Program-made: the position numbers and the translations under genes | Shown here: positions 5,977 through 12,187 of the stretch, piece after piece | Position numbering within the stretch: position 1 is the first letter of the stretch | Layout of the letters: every line of letters begins with the position of its first letter | Notes under the pieces: generated by a model | What the model saw: only the letters and a program-made list of their open reading frames with translations | Databases searched by the model: none | What the model was told of the DNA's origin: nothing | From: Arthrobacter sp. | GTDB taxonomy: Bacteria > Actinomycetota > Actinomycetes > Actinomycetales > Micrococcaceae | Assembly: GCA_030146405.1 (NCBI GenBank) | Contig: JASLBS010000020.1 | Coordinates: forward strand, 1-13,072 | Length of the DNA: 13,072 nucleotides | Direction of reading: 5' to 3'

Positions 5977-7120
5977 GGAATGACCCTCCGTCGTCGAGGT
6001 AGACCCGCTCCACGCGGTCGCTGATCCGCGTGATCACTTCGTAGTTGATGCTCTGGGCCGCCGCCGCCCAGTCCTCGACGGCGGGGGCGCCGGCGCCGCC
6101 GAACAGGACGGCGCGCGCTCCGAGCGGGGTGTCCGGTGAGTCCACGAGGCCCGTGGCGCCGAAGTCGATGACGAACTGGTCCATGGCGATGCGTCCCACC
6201 ACCGGGTACATCCGCCCGTCCACGAGCACCGGGGCACCCGTGGCGATGCGCGGTACGCCGTCGCCGTAGCCCACGGGGATGAGGCCCAGCGTGGTGGGCT
6301 TCTGGGTGCGGTAGGCGTACCCGTAGGACACCCCCTGACCCGCAGGTACCTCCTTGCAGTTGGAGACGATGGTGCTGAGGGTCATCACGGGCTGGAGACC
6401 GAGGTCGGCGGAGCCCTGGTCGGAGAAGGGCGAGAGACCGTACATGCCGAGACCCACACGCACGAGGTCGAAGTGGCAGTCGGGCCGCGAGAGCGTCGCG
6501 GGGGTGTTGGCCAGATGGCGGACCTCGACGTCGATCCCGGCGTTCTCCGCCGCCGCGACGGCCTCGCGGAAGGCCTGGACCTGGAGGTCGGTCTCCGGCC
6601 GGGAGGGTTCGTCGGCCACGGCCAGGTGCGAGAAGATCCCCACCACCCGGATCAGCCCCTCCTCCTGGTAGGCCACGGCCCTGCTCAGCAACGCCTCCCA
6701 CTGCTCCGGCGGGCACCCGTTGCGGCCCAACCCCGTGTCGATCTTCAGGTGCACGATGGCGGGGCGCTCCAGTTCGCGGGCGGCGGCGACCACGTGCTCG
6801 AGTTCCCATCCGGAGATCCCGAGGTCCAGCCCGTGCTGCACCCCGGCGGTGAAGTCCGATCCGGGCGAATGCAGCCAGGCCAGGATGGGCGCCTCGATAC
6901 CCGCTGCGCGGAGCGTCACGCCCTCGTGGATGTGCGCCACGCCGAGCCACGCGGCTCCCGCTTCGAGCGCCGCCCGGGCCACCGGGACAGCACCGTGTCC
7001 GTAGGCGTCCGCCTTGACCACGGCCATGACCCGGGCCGGATGCGCGATATCGCGGAGGTGGCGGACATTGTGCCGCAGGGCCTCGAGGTCGATCTCTGCC
7101 ACGCGCTCGGGATAGGTCAC
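5960..7120 (-). CDS. alr: Alanine racemase
   Basis: Alanine racemase converts L-alanine to D-alanine for peptidoglycan, using pyridoxal phosphate in the cytoplasm. The 386-residue product shows the PLP-lysine motif AVVKADAYGHG (Lys36), HLKIDTGLGRNG (about 124-135), the second catalytic residue Tyr266 in VSYGY, and VGYGDG, GRIAMDQF and SINYEVITRISDRVERVY toward the C-terminus. Length and order are normal. The start is the GTG at 7120, directly before the conserved YPERVAEIDLEALRHNV. No Shine-Dalgarno sequence is properly spaced, but CAGAAT lies 7 nt upstream, so the transcript may be leaderless. It heads the alr-tsaE-tsaB-rimI-tsaD unit and overlaps tsaE by 17 bp. The 120-bp region upstream is shared with a divergent gene. 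Confidence 0.97.
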   Translation of the reverse strand: MTYPERVAEIDLEALRHNVRHLRDIAHPARVMAVVKADAYGHGAVPVARAALEAGAAWLGVAHIHEGVTLRAAGIEAPILAWLHSPGSDFTAGVQHGLDLGISGWELEHVVAAARELERPAIVHLKIDTGLGRNGCPPEQWEALLSRAVAYQEEGLIRVVGIFSHLAVADEPSRPETDLQVQAFREAVAAAENAGIDVEVRHLANTPATLSRPDCHFDLVRVGLGMYGLSPFSDQGSADLGLQPVMTLSTIVSNCKEVPAGQGVSYGYAYRTQKPTTLGLIPVGYGDGVPRIATGAPVLVDGRMYPVVGRIAMDQFVIDFGATGLVDSPDTPLGARAVLFGGAGAPAVEDWAAAAQSINYEVITRISDRVERVYLDDGGSFHAGNS

Positions 7121-7127
7121 CCGCCCT

Positions 7128-7133
7128 ATTCTG
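7128..7133 (-). promoter_or_regulatory. Possible -10 box (CAGAAT) for leaderless alr
   Basis: On the minus strand, CAGAAT is followed by 7 nt and then the GTG start of alr. There is no usable Shine-Dalgarno sequence, since AGGGCGG directly touches the GTG. This spacing fits transcription starting at the first base of the codon. No good -35 was found. Confidence 0.35.
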
Positions 7134-7166
7134 CCAGTTCTCCCGGCTCGCCTCCCGCCGTTCCCA

Positions 7167-7190
7167 CCGCTCCACCCGGGTGGGCAGCGG
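7167..7190. repeat. Dyad symmetry in the alr / GIY-YIG divergent intergenic region
   Basis: CCACCCGGGTGG (7172-7183) is a perfect 12-bp palindrome. It is flanked by CCGCT (7167-7171) and AGCGG (7186-7190), which are inverted copies offset by 2 bp. It sits almost at the midpoint between the two divergent start codons. It may be an operator or a by-product of high GC content. Confidence 0.35.
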
Positions 7191-7204
7191 CCGGTCCCCG
7201 GAGC

Positions 7205-7233
7205 TTGCGGGCGGGTGTCGCCCGCGACACAAT
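7205..7233 (+). promoter_or_regulatory. Candidate promoter with embedded 6-4-6 inverted repeat, leaderless GTG start
   Basis: TTGCGG (7205-7210) and CACAAT (7228-7233) are spaced by 17 bp, and 7 nt separate CACAAT from the GTG at 7241. There is no ribosome-binding sequence, so a leaderless transcript starting at the GTG is the simplest reading. The spacer holds a perfect inverted repeat, GTGTCG (7215-7220) / CGACAC (7225-7230), which runs into the -10 box and could be a repressor site. Confidence 0.5.
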
Positions 7234-7240
7234 CGAAACT

Positions 7241-7819
7241 GTGTTCGACGTCGTCCCGGGTGGACCCCGCTGCATCCTGCCGGATTCCACCGGGCGTCCC
7301 TGCGGCAGGGAGACCGGCACCTCACCGTTCCCGCTGTGCCTGGCCCATGCCGCCGAGGTGGCGGAGTGGGCCGACGGTGAAGTGGGCCACTGCGACGTGC
7401 TGCCGGGCGGCTGCCGGGTCTGCGGCTCCCGGCTCGGGGTGCGGTACCCCTCCGGGTGGGTGTGCGCGGCGTGCGAATGGCGGGTCGGTGATGTGCTCGA
7501 TGACGACGTGCCGCCACCGCGCGTGGACGTGGTCTATTACCTCCGATTCCAGGACCGGATCAAGATCGGGACCACGGCGAACCCGCAGCAGCGCCTCCGC
7601 CGGATCTGGCACGACGAGGTCCTCGCGTTCGAGCGCGGTGACCGCTTGGTGGAGCACCGCCGTCACGGCGAGTTCGACCACCTGCGCAGGGGCCGTTCCG
7701 AATGGTTCGACTCCGCACCGGACCTGCTCGCGCACGTTGCCGGGCTCGCTGCCGGGGTCGACGACCCGTGGGCGCGGTACGCGCGCTGGCTCGGCGAGGC
7801 GGTGGCGCTCAGGGGATGA
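7241..7819 (+). CDS. Cys-rich (zinc-finger-like) protein with T5orf172/GIY-YIG-type nuclease domain
   Basis: This 192-residue protein has two Cys-rich modules followed by a GIY-YIG-related domain. Cys11, Cys21, Cys33 and His36 could form a first metal site. Cys58-x2-Cys61 and Cys75-x2-Cys78 form a clear zinc-ribbon-like pair. From about residue 95, VVYYLRFQDRIKIGTTANPQQRLRRI matches the start of the T5orf172 branch (Tyr-Tyr, then KIG, then NP..R). EHRRHGEFDHL (138-148) with GRSEWF (151-156) supplies the later conserved His/Glu and EWF positions. Whether it cuts DNA is unknown. The frame is open far upstream, but that part is antisense to alr. The GTG at 7241 is favoured by a promoter ending 7 nt before it and by the start of Cys-rich coding at FDVVPGGPRC. 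The gene diverges from alr and converges with the sugar kinase gene. Confidence 0.8.
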   Translation: MFDVVPGGPRCILPDSTGRPCGRETGTSPFPLCLAHAAEVAEWADGEVGHCDVLPGGCRVCGSRLGVRYPSGWVCAACEWRVGDVLDDDVPPPRVDVVYYLRFQDRIKIGTTANPQQRLRRIWHDEVLAFERGDRLVEHRRHGEFDHLRRGRSEWFDSAPDLLAHVAGLAAGVDDPWARYARWLGEAVALRG

Positions 7820-7833
7820 CCGGGCGCCCCCGG
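7820..7833. terminator. Weak hairpin between convergent genes
   Basis: CCGGG (7820-7824) and CCCGG (7829-7833) form a 5-bp GC stem with a 4-nt loop directly after the stop codon at 7819. An alternative weak stem, CCGGC (7830-7834) / GCCGG (7846-7850), is also possible. Only 35 bp separate the two convergent stops, so any terminator must lie here or inside a gene. The evidence is slight. Confidence 0.25.
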
Positions 7834-7854
7834 CCCCTCTGATGCGCCGGTTCC

Positions 7855-8991
7855 TCAGAACTCGGCGGACAGGTCCCCGTGCTGCTCCGACCGGACCGAC
7901 GACGGCGCGGCGTCCGACTGCCGCGCGATCGTCGCCGTCGCCCTGCGGACGGCTTCGGTAGGAACGTCCGAGACGAGCTCCTCGAGAAAGGCGTAACGGC
8001 GCAGCCACTGCTTCCGCACGCCGTCGCGCCCTGCGTTGACCCGGTGCCACCAGTCGGCGATGTCACCCCACCCGGGAGCTGCGAGCGAGCCGCCCACGTG
8101 CTGCACGGACAGCGAGGCGCAGAGGTTGGCGAAACTCAGGCGGTCGGCGAGCGGGAACCCGGCCAGATCAGCCATCACGAACGCCGCGCCGAAGCAATCC
8201 CCGGCCCCCGTGGGATCGTAGGCGGACACCGGCAGCGCCGGAACCCATTCCTCCTCGCCGGTCAGCGAGTCGATCGCCATGGCGCCCTGCTGACCCACCG
8301 TCACCACGGCCACCGGCACGCGATCGGCGAGGGCGTACAGCGCGGCCCAGGGGTCCTCGGTCCGCGTGTAGGCCATCGCCTCGACCCCGTTGGGCATGAA
8401 CGCGTGGAAGTACTCCAGCGACGTCAGCGTCTCGGGAGCCCACTCCCCCGCCGGGTCCCACCCCACATCACCGAACAGCTTCGTGCCGGCGGCTGCCGCG
8501 GTCCGCGCCCAGGGCTCCAGCTCCTGCTCCACGCTGACGACGGCGGCCCGGCAGGAGGGCGGCGAGCCGATCAGGTCGGAGGCGCGCATCGGTGAAGGAT
8601 GCCCGTGCGTGACCATGGAGCGGTCCTGGTGCACCGAGAGGGACACGGTGACGGGTGAGTGCCACTGCCCGAAGACGCGGGACCGCGAGAGGTCCACCTG
8701 CTCCTGGTCCTGCAGCACATCCCAGTTCGACTGCCCGTACCCGTCGTCACCGAAGGCTGCGGCCAGGGTGGTGCGGAGTCCCAGCCGACTCGCCGCGATC
8801 GCCTGGTTCGCTATCCCGCCCGGGCCCGATCCCATGCCGTCCGCCCAGACCTCCGTCCCCGGGGACGGAAGGTGCTCGAGCCCCGTGAAGATGATGTCGA
8901 AGAACACCTGACCGGCCAGCAGGAGATCGAACTCCGGGCCCCCCGGTGTCCGGGTGGCGGACAGCGGATCGAAACGATGCGGTGTGGACAT
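7855..8991 (-). CDS. PfkB-family carbohydrate kinase
   Basis: This is a ribokinase-fold kinase that would transfer phosphate from ATP to a sugar, nucleoside or glycoside. The 378-residue product shows the first family signature, GSGPGGIANQAIAASRLGLRTTLAAAFGDDGYG (about 54-86), and the second, AYDPTGAGDCFGAAFV (about 258-272), where the Asp of GAGD (265) is the catalytic base. The N-terminus FDLLLAGQVFFDIIFTGL is typical. The protein is longer than many relatives (about 300-330) because of a charged helical C-terminal extension (about 311-378). The frame is open further upstream, but the ATG at 8991 precedes the conserved core and lies 7 nt after a -10-like TATTCT. Specificity cannot be read directly. 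The divergent GH4 gene suggests a sugar or glycoside kinase for the same pathway. Confidence 0.9.
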   Translation of the reverse strand: MSTPHRFDPLSATRTPGGPEFDLLLAGQVFFDIIFTGLEHLPSPGTEVWADGMGSGPGGIANQAIAASRLGLRTTLAAAFGDDGYGQSNWDVLQDQEQVDLSRSRVFGQWHSPVTVSLSVHQDRSMVTHGHPSPMRASDLIGSPPSCRAAVVSVEQELEPWARTAAAAGTKLFGDVGWDPAGEWAPETLTSLEYFHAFMPNGVEAMAYTRTEDPWAALYALADRVPVAVVTVGQQGAMAIDSLTGEEEWVPALPVSAYDPTGAGDCFGAAFVMADLAGFPLADRLSFANLCASLSVQHVGGSLAAPGWGDIADWWHRVNAGRDGVRKQWLRRYAFLEELVSDVPTEAVRRATATIARQSDAAPSSVRSEQHGDLSAEF

Positions 8992-8998
8992 GTACGGC

Positions 8999-9004
8999 AG
9001 AATA
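8999..9004 (-). promoter_or_regulatory. Possible -10 box (TATTCT) for leaderless kinase gene
   Basis: On the minus strand, TATTCT is followed by 7 nt and the ATG of the kinase. This fits the TANNNT pattern and a transcript that begins at the start codon. The only purine-rich element (GGAAG) overlaps the box and is too far from the ATG to serve well as a ribosome-binding site. No clear -35 is visible. Confidence 0.4.
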
Positions 9005-9037
9005 CTTCCCAGGCGGTGTCTTCGCGCGGTGGTGCTT

Positions 9038-9067
9038 CCGCCGCAGGGTTCAGGAACACTGCGGCGG
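9038..9067. promoter_or_regulatory. 30-bp nested dyad between kinase and GH4 genes, operator candidate
   Basis: The outer arms CCGCCGCAG (9038-9046) and CTGCGGCGG (9059-9067) are perfect inverted copies. The inner arms GTTC (9048-9051) and GAAC (9054-9057) are also inverted around the same centre, between 9052 and 9053. In all, 13 of 15 symmetric pairs match. It lies about 50 bp upstream of the kinase start and about 120 bp upstream of the GH4 start. This suits a dimeric regulator controlling both directions, or a strong hairpin in a 5' leader. Confidence 0.6.
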
Positions 9068-9165
9068 CAGCGCTCCCGGTCATGCCGGAGCCCCGGGGAG
9101 GGAGTGCCGGGCCGCATCCACCCGGGGCTGGGGGCCGGGACCCCAGTACCGCAGGAACACCGGAC

Positions 9166-9177
9166 CAGGAAAGGGAG
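9166..9177 (+). promoter_or_regulatory. Ribosome-binding site of GH4 gene
   Basis: AGGAAAGGGAG lies about 9 nt before the ATG at 9187. It is the best purine-rich element in front of the conserved N-terminus (RLVIVGGGGFRVPLVY) and fixes the start within a frame that is open for about 530 bp further upstream. Because this gene has a leader with a Shine-Dalgarno sequence, its promoter must lie upstream in the 195-bp gap. Confidence 0.7.
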
Positions 9178-9186
9178 TACCCGCCG

Positions 9187-10551
9187 ATGCCGAGCGGACA
9201 GGGAGCACGACTCGTGATCGTGGGGGGCGGTGGTTTCCGGGTACCCCTGGTGTACCGCGCACTCTCTGCGGGACGTTTCTCCGGGCTCGTGTCCGACGTC
9301 GTCCTCCTCGACACGGACCCGGACCGCGCACGGGCGGTCGCACGCATCCTCCAGGCCATGCCCGGGAGCAACAGAACCGGCACGCCCGCCGTGCACGTGG
9401 CCGCCACGCTCGCCGGGGCCCTGCCCGATGCGGACATCGTCTTCGCCGCGGTCCGCAGTGGCGGAGTGGAAGGTCGGATCCTCGACGAGCGGGTGGCACT
9501 CGGGGCAGGCCTCCTGGGGCAGGAGACCGTCGGTGCCGGTGGGATCTCCTACGCACTGCGCTCCATCCCGGACATGATGCGGGTGGCCTCGGCGATGCGC
9601 GAGCACGCCCCGGCGGCCCACCTCGTCAACTTCACCAATCCCGCGGGCATGGTCACGGAAGCAGTCGCCGCGGTGCTGGGCAGCAGGGTGGTGGGCATCT
9701 GCGACTCGGCGTCAGGACTCGTGGCGCGCGCCGCACGCGCGGCAGGTATCCGGCACGGCGACTCGATGTCCGGCGTCGACTACGTGGGCCTGAACCATCT
9801 CGGCTGGTTGAGGGGGCTCTCCGTGGACGGCGCGGACCATCTTCCCGCGCTCCTGGCCGATCCGCTCCGGCTCGGCAGTTTCGAGGAGGGGCGTCTGTTC
9901 GGACCGGATCTTCCCCGGATGCTCGGCGCCCTGCCGAACGAGTACCTCTTCTACTACTACTTCCACCGGGAGGCGCTGCGGTCGGTCAGCGCGGCGGACA
10001 GGACCCGCGGGGAGATCCTGCGCGATCAGCAACGTGATCTCTACCCGCGCCTGCTCGCTGCTCCCGATCCGCTCCGGGTCTGGGAGGCGGCGAGGCTCGA
10101 ACGGGAGGCCGGCTATCTCGCCGAGGCCCGGGGAATCGACGAGGAACGGGACGACGCCGACCTCGCCGGGGGCGGGTACGAGCTCATGGCCCTGAAGGTG
10201 ATGCGGGCACTCCTCACGGGCCTACCCGCCGAGCTCATCCTGAACGTCAGGAACGGCACCACGATCGCCGGGTTACCCGAGGACGCCGTGGTCGAGGTGC
10301 CGTCCGTGGTGGACGCCGACGGCGCTCGGCCACTACCCGCTGCGCCGCTGACCCAGCACCAGCTGGGACTCATGGCCGCGGTGAAGGCCGTGGAGCAGCA
10401 CACCATCCGTGCGGCCGTACAGCGGGACCGGGACGCCGCTGTCCTCGCCCTCGCGGAGCATCCGTTGGTGGACTCCTTCCACGCAGCGGTGCGGGTCCTC
10501 ACAGGCTACGAGGAGGCGTTCCCCGGTCTGAAGGCGTCCTGGAGAGCTTGA
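9187..10551 (+). CDS. Glycoside hydrolase family 4, likely 6-phospho-beta-glucosidase
   Basis: GH4 enzymes cleave glycosides by an oxidation-elimination route that needs NAD+ and a divalent metal. The phospho-glucosidase branch acts on 6-phospho-glycosides in the cytoplasm. The 454-residue product has the Rossmann start RLVIVGGGGFRVPLVY, the acidic residue after beta-2 (VVLLDTDPDRA), GAGGISYALRSIP, NFTNPAGMVTEAV (149-160), GICDSASG with the metal-binding Cys172, and GLNHLGW with His204. PNEYLFYYYFHREAL (250-264) carries the tyrosines of the active-site region. Length fits the family (about 430-460). Assignment to the 6-phospho-beta-glucosidase subgroup rests on the NEYLFYYY and NHLGW wording. 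Alpha-glucosidase or galacturonidase members usually differ there, but substrate and anomer remain uncertain. It diverges from a PfkB kinase gene. Confidence 0.9.
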   Translation: MPSGQGARLVIVGGGGFRVPLVYRALSAGRFSGLVSDVVLLDTDPDRARAVARILQAMPGSNRTGTPAVHVAATLAGALPDADIVFAAVRSGGVEGRILDERVALGAGLLGQETVGAGGISYALRSIPDMMRVASAMREHAPAAHLVNFTNPAGMVTEAVAAVLGSRVVGICDSASGLVARAARAAGIRHGDSMSGVDYVGLNHLGWLRGLSVDGADHLPALLADPLRLGSFEEGRLFGPDLPRMLGALPNEYLFYYYFHREALRSVSAADRTRGEILRDQQRDLYPRLLAAPDPLRVWEAARLEREAGYLAEARGIDEERDDADLAGGGYELMALKVMRALLTGLPAELILNVRNGTTIAGLPEDAVVEVPSVVDADGARPLPAAPLTQHQLGLMAAVKAVEQHTIRAAVQRDRDAAVLALAEHPLVDSFHAAVRVLTGYEEAFPGLKASWRA

Positions 10552-10557
10552 TCAACC

Positions 10558-10590
10558 GCCCTCGTGGTGCCCGGGAGCGGCCGGGAGGGC
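10558..10590 (+). terminator. Possible terminator hairpin after GH4 gene
   Basis: GCCCTC (10558-10563) and GAGGGC (10585-10590) are inverted copies with a 21-nt GC-rich loop that can pair further in more than one way. The hairpin starts 7 bp after the stop codon at 10551. No T-run follows. The neighbouring perfect 12-bp palindrome CGGGACGTCCCG (10609-10620) lies just beyond the stop of the convergent gene. Confidence 0.3.
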
Positions 10591-10628
10591 CGGACGCCGT
10601 GCTGCGAGCGGGACGTCCCGGCGGTCCG

Positions 10629-11135
10629 TCACAGCGTCCGGTGCATGATGTGCAGACCGGTGGGTCCTGCGGTCGGGTGCAGGAAGGCACCCGGAACCGT
10701 GCCCACGATGTCGAACCCCAGGGACTTCCAGAGCCGTACCGCGCGTTCGTTGGTCTGCACCACCGCGTTGAACTGCAGGGCGGTGTAGCCCGCAGCCTTC
10801 GCCTCCTCGAGCACGAACTCGGCCAGACGCCGGCCCACACCCTTCCCGCCGGCGTCGGCGGACACGAGGAACGAGGCGTTGGCCACGTGGCTGCCGGGGC
10901 CCCCGCGATTCGCGTGGAGCTGGGCGGTACCCACCACCCGGACGCCGTCCTCGACGGCCACGAAGACCTGCAGGGTGGGATCAGCCCCGGCGGGGCCGGG
11001 CAACCACTCGAGCCGCCCGGCCTCCTCCTGCATCGACGTGTCCCAGCAGTAGGTCTCACCGGCACGCGCGACTGGTTCCAGGATGGCCCAGATGGCAGGC
11101 CAGTCCTTGGCAACCGCTCCTCGGACCGCGAGCAT
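10629..11135 (-). CDS. GNAT-family N-acetyltransferase
   Basis: This is a stand-alone GNAT acetyltransferase of 168 residues with an unknown acceptor. It opens with VRGAVAKDWPAIWAILEPVARAGETYCWD. It has strand pairs LQVFVAVEDGVRVVGTAQLHANRGG, the acetyl-CoA phosphate loop AGGKGVGRRLAEFVLEEA (95-112), and the closing NAVVQTNERAVRLWKSLGFDIVGTVPGAF (123-151), similar to the L-amino acid / phosphinothricin-type subgroup. The ATG at 11135 shares its A with the stop codon of the upstream aldo/keto reductase gene (TGATG), which supports this start over an in-frame codon at 11159. GAGG 4 nt upstream of the overlap may help re-initiation. The two genes are almost certainly on one transcript, which could mean a shared detoxification role, but this is inference. 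Confidence 0.88.
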   Translation of the reverse strand: MLAVRGAVAKDWPAIWAILEPVARAGETYCWDTSMQEEAGRLEWLPGPAGADPTLQVFVAVEDGVRVVGTAQLHANRGGPGSHVANASFLVSADAGGKGVGRRLAEFVLEEAKAAGYTALQFNAVVQTNERAVRLWKSLGFDIVGTVPGAFLHPTAGPTGLHIMHRTL

Positions 11136-12181
11136 CAGGCCTCGGACGCGCTCGCCCACAGGTTGATGTCCGATTCGACTGCGAACTCGTCGATGGCGTG
11201 CAGTTCCTCTGCCGAGAAGTCGAGGTTCTGCACCGCGGTCAGGCTGTCCTCCAGCTGGCGCACGCTCGATGCACCGATCAGCGCCGAGGTCACCGGGGTG
11301 CCCTTCGGCTGGTTCCGCAGTACCCAGGCGATGGACATCTGCGCCAGCGTCTGGCCGCGCCGCCCTGCGATCTCGTTCAGGCCCCGCACCCGTCGGAGGT
11401 TGTCCTCGGACAGGTGGTCCTCGGAGAGGGACTTATGGGCGGCCGCCCTGGAATCGGCGGGGACGCCGTCCAGGTACCGGTTCGTGAGGAGTCCCTGCGC
11501 GAGCGGGGAGAAAGCGATGGACCCGGCCCCGGACTGCTCCAACGCCTCGTACAGGTTCGGCGAACCGTTCTCGGTCCATCGGTTCAGCATGGAGTAGGAG
11601 GGCTGGTGGATCAGCAAGGGTGTGCCGAGGTCCCGGAGGATCGCGGCGGCTTCCAGGGTCTTCTCGGGTGAGTAGGAGGAGATCCCGGCGTAGAGGGCAC
11701 GGCCCGAGCGCACCGCGGTGTCGAGTGCTCCCATGGTCTCCTCGAGCGGGGTGTCCGGGTCGGGTCGGTGGCTGTAGAAGATGTCCACGTAGTCCAGGCC
11801 CATGCGCTCGAGCGACTGGTCGAGGCTGGCCAGCAGGTACTTGCGGGAGCCGAAGTTGCCGTAGGGCCCGGGCCACATGTCGTACCCGGCCTTGCTGGAG
11901 ATGACGAGCTCGTCGCGGAAGGGACGGAAGTCGTCCTTCAGGTGCCGACCGAAGTTGGTCTCGGCGCTCCCGTAGGGAGGCCCGTAGTTGTTGGCCAGGT
12001 CGAAGTGGGTGACGCCGAGGTCGAAGGCCCGGCGCAGGATGGCCCGTTGCGTCTCGAACGGCTTGTCGTCCCCGAAGTTGTGCCAGAGCCCGAGGGACAC
12101 CGCGGGCAGTTGCAGCCCGCTCTTCCCCACCCGGCGGTACGGCATCGTGTCATAGCGATCGTCAGCAGGCTGATAAGTCAT
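11135..12181 (-). CDS. Aldo/keto reductase, YghZ/Gpr type (L-glyceraldehyde-3-phosphate reductase-like)
   Basis: This enzyme would reduce aldehydes with NADPH in the cytoplasm. The E. coli relative YghZ (Gpr) acts on L-glyceraldehyde 3-phosphate and methylglyoxal. The 348-residue product follows the YghZ sequence closely: YRRVGKSGLQLPAVSLGLWHNFG, THFDLANNYGPP, ELVISSKAGYDMWPGPYG, SRKYLLASLDQSLERMGLDYVDIFYSHR, LIHQPSYSMLNRW, FSPLAQGLLTNRYL and a C-terminal NLWASASE. The catalytic tetrad is intact as Asp61, Tyr66, Lys97 and His138. The ATG at 12181 has AGGA 8 nt upstream, although the same bases form a TAGGAT that could be a -10 box for a leaderless message. The stop codon overlaps the start of the downstream GNAT gene. 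Confidence 0.93.
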   Translation of the reverse strand: MTYQPADDRYDTMPYRRVGKSGLQLPAVSLGLWHNFGDDKPFETQRAILRRAFDLGVTHFDLANNYGPPYGSAETNFGRHLKDDFRPFRDELVISSKAGYDMWPGPYGNFGSRKYLLASLDQSLERMGLDYVDIFYSHRPDPDTPLEETMGALDTAVRSGRALYAGISSYSPEKTLEAAAILRDLGTPLLIHQPSYSMLNRWTENGSPNLYEALEQSGAGSIAFSPLAQGLLTNRYLDGVPADSRAAAHKSLSEDHLSEDNLRRVRGLNEIAGRRGQTLAQMSIAWVLRNQPKGTPVTSALIGASSVRQLEDSLTAVQNLDFSAEELHAIDEFAVESDINLWASASEA

Positions 12182-12187
12182 GTCTTC

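Noticed and set aside
6473..7240. Long +strand frame running into the GIY-YIG gene
   Set aside because: It is antisense to alr, which has full-length family motifs, and its residue composition is not protein-like. The promoter and Cys-rich coding begin near 7241.
5607..7517. 636-residue minus-strand frame over alr and tsaE
   Set aside because: It is Arg/Gly/Pro-rich and out of frame with alr and tsaE, a usual effect of high GC content on stop codon frequency.
9128..9146. CTGGGG / CCCCAG inverted repeat (6-7-6) in the GH4 leader
   Set aside because: Short, pure G/C arms are expected often in this composition. It is less convincing than the 30-bp dyad.
8659..9186. Upstream extension of the GH4 frame
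   Set aside because: It is antisense to the kinase gene, and a good ribosome-binding site precedes the ATG at 9187, directly before the Rossmann motif.
8992..9621. Upstream extension of the kinase frame
   Set aside because: It covers the intergenic dyad and the GH4 N-terminal coding region in reverse. The kinase fold starts after the ATG at 8991.
10609..10620. Perfect palindrome CGGGACGTCCCG between convergent genes
   Set aside because: With no loop it is not a terminator, and its place between two gene ends makes an operator unlikely. It is probably chance.
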